Shown piece after piece: positions 15,358-19,462 of a stretch of DNA of 19,462 bases. The DNA is from Opitutia bacterium. GTDB taxonomy: Bacteria; Verrucomicrobiota; Verrucomicrobiia; Opitutales; Seribacteraceae. The position numbers and the translations under genes were made by a program. Under the pieces are notes generated by a model that was given only the letters and a program-made list of their open reading frames with translations, searched no databases and had not been told where the DNA came from. The stretch is taken from the NCBI GenBank assembly GCA_002692605.1, contig NZLE01000148.1, positions 1 through 19,462 of the forward strand. Reading direction: 5' to 3'. Within the stretch, counting starts at the first letter, position 1. The number at the start of each line of letters is the position of its first letter.

Positions 15358-16158
15358 ATGTCATGGTTTGATAGTCACTGTCACCTCAAAACCTTTTGGG
15401 AAAAAGGGGAACTTTCGGCTGTGATCCAGCGGGCCCAAAATGCCTCTGTGCTTGGTATGGTTACGGTTGGAACATCTCCGAAAGACTGGAACATTTATTC
15501 GCATCTAGCCACCGAATATCAGGAGATGGTTTATTATTCAATCGGTTTGCACCCCGGTTACGTTGACGAGTATTGGGAGCAAAACACGAAAGGCCTAAGA
15601 AGCTTTTGGGACAAACCGTTACCCCCGGTCGCTTTTGGAGAAATCGGTTTGGATTACTTTAGGCTTCCCTCTGAGGAAGGAAAAAGAAATCGAATGATAG
15701 ACAACCAGAAAGCAGCCTTTACAAAACAATTGGAATGGGCAAAAGAGCTGGATTGTCCGGTCATCGTTCATTCGAGAAGCGCGTTTGACGATTGCGTAAA
15801 CCTGATAGACGCCAGCGGTCTGGCTTGGCGCAATGTGGTCTTTCATTGCTTTTCCGAAGGAGCGGTCCAGCTTAACGCATTGCTTGCAAGGGGTGGGGTG
15901 GCCTCTTTTACCGGGATCGTCACTTTCAAAAACAACGACTTTTTGAGGCAGACTCTAAGGCTTCATCCTTTTGAAAAGTTGATGCTCGAAACGGATAGCC
16001 CATACCTCGCGCCGGTTCCCAAAAGAGGGAAGCAGAACGAACCCTCCTACCTTTCCCACATAGGAGAATATTTGGCGGAGAACCTGCAAATAAATTCATG
16101 TGAATTAGCTGCTAAAACGTTTCGAGCCACCCGAAAGTTTTATCGGCTTCCCATATGA
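15358..16158 (+). CDS. tatD: TatD-family metal-dependent deoxyribonuclease
   Basis: A 266-residue TIM-barrel hydrolase of the amidohydrolase superfamily. TatD enzymes are Mg/Mn-dependent 3'-5' exonucleases proposed to act in DNA repair and debris removal, and some relatives act on D-aminoacyl-tRNA. The metal ligands are all visible: DSHCH (H7, H9), FGEIGLD (E95), VIVHSR (H138), FHCFS (H163), and ETDSPYLAPVP (D213). KRGKQNEPSY (222-231) follows the last ligand as in the family. The ATG at 15358 leads straight into the first strand; no Shine-Dalgarno is seen. The gene is 140 nt upstream of the coiled-coil repeat gene, which seems to have its own promoter. Confidence 0.93.
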   Translation: MSWFDSHCHLKTFWEKGELSAVIQRAQNASVLGMVTVGTSPKDWNIYSHLATEYQEMVYYSIGLHPGYVDEYWEQNTKGLRSFWDKPLPPVAFGEIGLDYFRLPSEEGKRNRMIDNQKAAFTKQLEWAKELDCPVIVHSRSAFDDCVNLIDASGLAWRNVVFHCFSEGAVQLNALLARGGVASFTGIVTFKNNDFLRQTLRLHPFEKLMLETDSPYLAPVPKRGKQNEPSYLSHIGEYLAENLQINSCELAAKTFRATRKFYRLPI

Positions 16159-16228
16159 TTCGGGAAAAGCCTCACGGGTAATAATAAAGGAAACTTCCAT
16201 TCGGCGTGCATTTCTAGGTGAGCGACCG

Positions 16229-16241
16229 GATGAAATTCATC
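16229..16241. repeat. Short palindrome upstream of the coiled-coil gene
   Basis: GATGAA-A-TTCATC forms a perfect 6-bp inverted repeat around one base, 18 nt upstream of the candidate -35 element at 16259. It could be a small operator, but a palindrome this short can arise by chance. Confidence 0.25.
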
Positions 16242-16258
16242 TTAAAAGTCTAGTGTTC

Positions 16259-16287
16259 TTGAACCAGAGGGTGATTTTGTTTATATG
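16259..16287 (+). promoter_or_regulatory. Candidate sigma70-type promoter for the coiled-coil repeat gene
   Basis: TTGAAC (16259-16264), 17 nt, then TATATG (16282-16287): 5/6 and 4/6 consensus matches. The predicted start near 16294 would leave about 5 nt before the ATG at 16299. No ribosome-binding sequence precedes that ATG. Confidence 0.45.
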
Positions 16288-16298
16288 TAGCGTAAAAA

Positions 16299-17036
16299 AT
16301 GTCTGATAACGATAAAGATTCTGATCATAAACCGCCTTCCCCTTCAGAAAAGAAGAGGCTGGCAAGAGCTGAAGTGAGAAATGCTCTTCGTGACCAAAGG
16401 GCGAAATTGCGCGAATTGAGACAGGAGATGCGCGCAGGGCAGGACTTGTCCGATGATATTGACTCCTGCAGTGGAGAGATTGAGCTTCTTATGAAGGAGC
16501 TTCAATCCATTGAAGAGGGAGGGCATACCACCTTCCTGGATGCGAAGAATCTGATTGCTCCCAAAAAGGATATATCCAGCAAGAAGAAGAACATTAAGGA
16601 TCAATTAAACGAAGTTCAGAAAAATATAAGCGAACTCGAACAAAGGCTATATTTTCCAAATCTAGGTCAGGAAGAGCGGGATCGAATCATTCAGGAAATA
16701 GCGAAGAACAACAAGCATAAGCAAGATCTTGAAGAGGAGCTTGTGGCCCTAAAGCAATACAACCATACCCGCTTTGTCGCAGCCAGAGAAGAAAATAGAA
16801 AATTAATCGAGTTGGAAGAGAAATTGGATGGTATTGAAAGCGAATTGAGCGAACTTGAAGTGAAGATGGTAGACGCCGTAGAGATGCAGAACCACTCATT
16901 GATTTCGGAGCTCAAGGAAAAAATGGAATCTTTGGAGGAGGAGAAGAAGAAGTTGGTTTTGCCTGAAAAGGACCCCTTCTTGGAAGAAGAGGAGGAATTG
17001 AGTGATCCCTTTGTTGAAGAATCCGAAGAATTGTAA
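16299..17036 (+). CDS. Unknown coiled-coil protein with an internal 80-residue repeat and acidic DPF tail
   Basis: I do not recognise this 245-residue protein. It is highly charged and mostly predicted helix/coiled coil, without signal peptide or membrane segment, so probably cytoplasmic. Two copies of a unit match at an offset of exactly 80 residues: ELxxIxxxxHTTFLDAK (67-83) and ELxxLxxxxHTRFVAAR (147-163), with flanking helices also aligning (I54/I134, L64/L144). A third, partial copy may lie at ~183-220 (LSEL..SLEEEKKKL) without the HTxF part. Each unit looks like a helical hairpin. The C-terminus carries two adjacent acidic decapeptides, DPFLEEEEEL and DPFVEESEEL. A promoter-like sequence lies immediately upstream. 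It ends 5 nt from the stop of the convergent SulP gene. Bacterial scaffold or chromosome-associated roles are possible but unsupported. Confidence 0.85.
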   Translation: MSDNDKDSDHKPPSPSEKKRLARAEVRNALRDQRAKLRELRQEMRAGQDLSDDIDSCSGEIELLMKELQSIEEGGHTTFLDAKNLIAPKKDISSKKKNIKDQLNEVQKNISELEQRLYFPNLGQEERDRIIQEIAKNNKHKQDLEEELVALKQYNHTRFVAAREENRKLIELEEKLDGIESELSELEVKMVDAVEMQNHSLISELKEKMESLEEEKKKLVLPEKDPFLEEEEELSDPFVEESEEL

Positions 17037-17041
17037 AACTC

Positions 17042-18784
17042 CTAAACCGAACCTTTGCTTTGTTCTGAATAAATAGTCACCTTTGCGTCCATGCCGGCAA
17101 CAAGCTCTTTCGCACGCTTGATCGCCTTGGCTGTTGATAGCGTAGGGTTGCTAACGGTATGAGGAAAGACATTCTTTCGATTGATCCGGGCAAGAACGCC
17201 GGAATCCTTTAAGATTCGAAAGGCGTCCCTCCTTATTTCACAAAGCAAAACATGACAGTTTTTTTCCTTTAGGTAGTCGAGGAGTTCTTCGAGCGCCAGC
17301 ACGGAAGTAGCATCCAAATGGTGAGCGTGAAGAAGTTTTAAGACCAAAACTCGTAAGTTCTCATCTTCACCTACACGCCTAATTTGCTCGTAAAACAAAT
17401 CCGCAGCAGCAAAGAATAAAACACCTTCTACGTGAACGATGGACACTTCCGGTTCGGGTCGCTTGGTTTTTTCTGAAATTTCTGCGAGTTCTCCGTCTTC
17501 GTTGTAGCCTTGTTCGACCATTTCGGGTTCCGCTACCTTCTTCAAAAGAAATATAATCGAGGTTATGACTCCGACGAAAATGGCTACCTGTAGGGAGAAT
17601 ACGAGACCAACGAAAAGAGTAATGACAAAGGTTGTGGCGTCGGAACGGGTTGCTCTTGAAACAGTTTGTATTTGTCGTGCCTTGATTAATGAGGCACCAA
17701 TGAAAATCACTAAGGTTGCAAGGGCGGGTAAAGGAACGAAAGAGACAAGATCCCCAAGTAAAAAATAGCCGGCAAGTATGAAAAGCCCTGTGTAAACGTT
17801 TGAAAAACAAGATAGCGCTCCTGAGTTTACGTTTAATGAGGATCGAGTAAGGGAACCGGATGCAGGCATCCCGGAGAAGATTGAACAACCAATGTTGGAG
17901 AGTCCGATCGCGAGGGTTTCCCGGTCAGTATCGATTCGCTTGCCAAATCTTGCGGATAATGATTTTCCTATGGAAAGGCCTTCAAGCAGGCAAAGAAGAG
18001 CAATCGCGAAGGATGACCAGAGTATCGTTTGCCAATGGTGACTGAATCCGCTGTGGGAAGGTAGACTCAGAAATGCCCAATTGCTGTCAAATGAGTCCAA
18101 ATAAGTTAGGTTAAAACCATATCGTTCGAAAAGTAATGCAAATAGGGCTGAAATGACTAAAGTGAGAGCAACGTTGGGAAAGGTTTTGAGCGTTGATTGA
18201 AAAAAGAAAAAAACCAACGCGGTGATAAGGCTTAGAAAAAGGGGAGGTAAGGATAGGTTGCCAAGTGAATTCCACAGGAAAGCGAGCAATTCGATGAATG
18301 ATGAAGGGGTTGAACCTTCGATAAAACTTAAGCCAAGAATATGTCTGAGTTGATTGGCAATGATGAGAAAGGCAGCGGCCGTTACGTAAGCGGTGATAAC
18401 GGTCCGGGATATGAATTGAATCATGTAGGAAATTCGCAATAGGGATGCCGCGACTAAAAAGGCACCGGCAAATAGGATAATCCAAGGAAGTAGATCAAGA
18501 CCCGTCTCTGATATAAGACCACTTTGCTGAATCAGGCCCAAGTTTGCGAAAACTGCAAAAAGGAGGACGGAGGTAGCATTGGTTGGCCCAAGCGTTATGA
18601 AGTGAGTTTTCCCGGCAAGTCCGCCCAAAAGGGCGGCAAGAGCAGAGCCAAGAAGTCCATAATGGAGGGGTAATCCGGCTACAAGGGCATACGCCATTCC
18701 TTGTGGAATGGCTAACAATGAAACGTTTACGGCTGCTTGTAAGTCAAGGGTAAGATTCTTCCTGGAAGGGCTTGAAAAAAACAT
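17042..18784 (-). CDS. SulP-family anion transporter with STAS domain
   Basis: A 580-residue inner-membrane permease of the SLC26/SulP family. These carry sulfate, bicarbonate, dicarboxylates or other anions, and the substrate is not readable from sequence. IPQGMAYALVAGLP (26-39) is the family signature near TM1, LGPTNATS (65-72) is in the TM3 region, and SGMPASGSLTRSSLN (304-318) is the conserved TM8 segment. About 12-14 hydrophobic segments span residues 20-415. The cytoplasmic STAS domain covers ~446-563 with HHLDATSVLALEEL (488-501) at the conserved anti-sigma-antagonist-like loop. It starts 23 nt after the AT-rich coiled-coil gene, whose composition differs sharply, and its stop is 5 nt from that of the convergent coiled-coil gene. 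Confidence 0.93.
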   Translation of the reverse strand: MFFSSPSRKNLTLDLQAAVNVSLLAIPQGMAYALVAGLPLHYGLLGSALAALLGGLAGKTHFITLGPTNATSVLLFAVFANLGLIQQSGLISETGLDLLPWIILFAGAFLVAASLLRISYMIQFISRTVITAYVTAAAFLIIANQLRHILGLSFIEGSTPSSFIELLAFLWNSLGNLSLPPLFLSLITALVFFFFQSTLKTFPNVALTLVISALFALLFERYGFNLTYLDSFDSNWAFLSLPSHSGFSHHWQTILWSSFAIALLCLLEGLSIGKSLSARFGKRIDTDRETLAIGLSNIGCSIFSGMPASGSLTRSSLNVNSGALSCFSNVYTGLFILAGYFLLGDLVSFVPLPALATLVIFIGASLIKARQIQTVSRATRSDATTFVITLFVGLVFSLQVAIFVGVITSIIFLLKKVAEPEMVEQGYNEDGELAEISEKTKRPEPEVSIVHVEGVLFFAAADLFYEQIRRVGEDENLRVLVLKLLHAHHLDATSVLALEELLDYLKEKNCHVLLCEIRRDAFRILKDSGVLARINRKNVFPHTVSNPTLSTAKAIKRAKELVAGMDAKVTIYSEQSKGSV

Positions 18785-18807
18785 GAAGATGATTTTTAGG
18801 AGATTAT

Positions 18808-19462
18808 CTATTTGGAAATCATAGTAATGCTGTAATCATTCCTTGCTGAATTCCATTTTGAATATGAATCATTAAAACGAGTGGATTTTTCCTCAAGTTC
18901 CAATTCCAATTGCGTGAGTAATTTGTATCTCGGATTATTATGCAAAACAGTCAGGGATGAATGGCTGATGTCGACCGTGCGTTTCTGAAGCTCATTACGC
19001 CTGATAATTGATGATTTCACCTTGTTTTTAATTTGATCGATTGCCTGAATTATTTCTTGTTCAAGCAAGGAGGAATTAGACAGAATATTCTTTTCAATCT
19101 GAGCAGACATAAAATCATCTAGTTGACGATTTGATTTAAGCATCAAAAGTTCATTAATTAATTTGTCTAAACTTTGAATTCGACCGTAACTGTATATGTA
19201 CTTTATTTTTAGAAATTCGTTAATATCTTCGCTTCTATTTTTGACATTTTCAATTTCTGATAGAATATTTTTCATTTCCTTAAATTCCTCATCCAATTGC
19301 ATAATTTCCGATTGTATTGCAATGCTTTCAATATTATTCGTTTGATCTTTAATTGTTCCGTGAAGTTTTAACTTTAATTCTTCAATCTGACTCTTTAAAT
19401 TCCTAATCTCCAGTAACTGGGCGCTAAAATGGGAAAGTATAGGATTATTAACATTATCTTCA
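18808..19462 (-). CDS. AT-rich coiled-coil protein, unknown (N-terminus beyond window edge)
   Basis: An open frame runs from the right edge to TAG at 18808, giving at least 217 residues; the ATG at 19302 is internal, because the frame stays open and helical upstream of it (reading EDNVNNPILSHF at the edge). The visible part is nearly all predicted coiled coil, rich in Leu, Ile, Asn, Lys, Glu and Ser, with no membrane segment or recognised domain. The end NPRYKLLTQLELELEEKSTRF faintly recalls helical regions of polysaccharide chain-length proteins, but the C-terminal membrane helix of those is missing. Base use is unlike all neighbours: by direct count 19321-19380 holds 15 G+C of 60 and 19081-19140 holds 18 of 60, with many TTA, ATT and AAT codons. 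Acquired DNA is a reasonable inference. Confidence 0.7.
   Translation of the reverse strand, partial: EDNVNNPILSHFSAQLLEIRNLKSQIEELKLKLHGTIKDQTNNIESIAIQSEIMQLDEEFKEMKNILSEIENVKNRSEDINEFLKIKYIYSYGRIQSLDKLINELLMLKSNRQLDDFMSAQIEKNILSNSSLLEQEIIQAIDQIKNKVKSSIIRRNELQKRTVDISHSSLTVLHNNPRYKLLTQLELELEEKSTRFNDSYSKWNSARNDYSITMISK

Noticed and set aside
1..19462. CRISPR arrays, tRNA or rRNA genes, insertion sequences, toxin-antitoxin or defence modules
   Set aside because: I looked for spaced direct repeats, cloverleaf-like segments, transposase motifs and small paired genes on both strands and found none.

Overview
The window reads as a stretch of ordinary bacterial chromosome. It is gene-dense, has mid G+C (roughly half) over its first ~18.8 kb, and carries mostly housekeeping genes. 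HisC, Rho, MetRS and the OleC/OleD pair resemble what I remember from the PVC group, most like Verrucomicrobiota of class Opitutae. That placement is from memory of family sequences, not from a search. I see no rRNA, tRNA, CRISPR array, transposase, integrase or phage module.

Layout, left to right: (-) hisF (cut by the left edge), a 586-residue protein of unknown function, and rho; (+) metG; (-) hisC followed by a CorC/CNNM-type CBS membrane protein; (+) an RmlD-like reductase followed by a lipoate/octanoyl transfer enzyme; (-) an RlmD/TrmA-type rRNA uracil methyltransferase; (+) a SpoU/TrmH rRNA methyltransferase; (-) trxB, oleC, oleD; (+) a TatD-family nuclease and a coiled-coil repeat protein; (-) an AT-rich coiled-coil gene (cut by the right edge) followed by a SulP transporter. 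Strand blocks alternate. Three same-strand pairs (hisC/corC-like, rmlD-like/lipM-like, oleC/oleD) overlap by ATGA. All four convergent junctions have 0-7 nt between stop codons, two of them sharing a TTAA. No stretch longer than 200 nt lacks a gene.

Functionally the window covers histidine biosynthesis (hisF, hisC), transcription termination (rho), translation and rRNA modification (metG, rlmD-like, spoU-like), redox (trxB), lipoylation, ion transport (SulP, CorC-like) and the last steps of long-chain olefin synthesis (oleC, oleD). The oleA and oleB genes usually next to oleCD are absent here. Points for a second look: the trxB-oleC-oleD unit without oleAB; a coiled-coil protein with an internal 80-residue repeat and a duplicated acidic DPF tail; the 586-residue apparent helical-toroid plus beta-sandwich protein between hisF and rho; a short Rho with an altered primary RNA-binding loop, whose promoter start overlaps a strong inverted repeat; several promoters that predict almost leaderless mRNAs; and a sharp drop in G+C at the right edge. 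I did not find a convincing new defence or mobile system.
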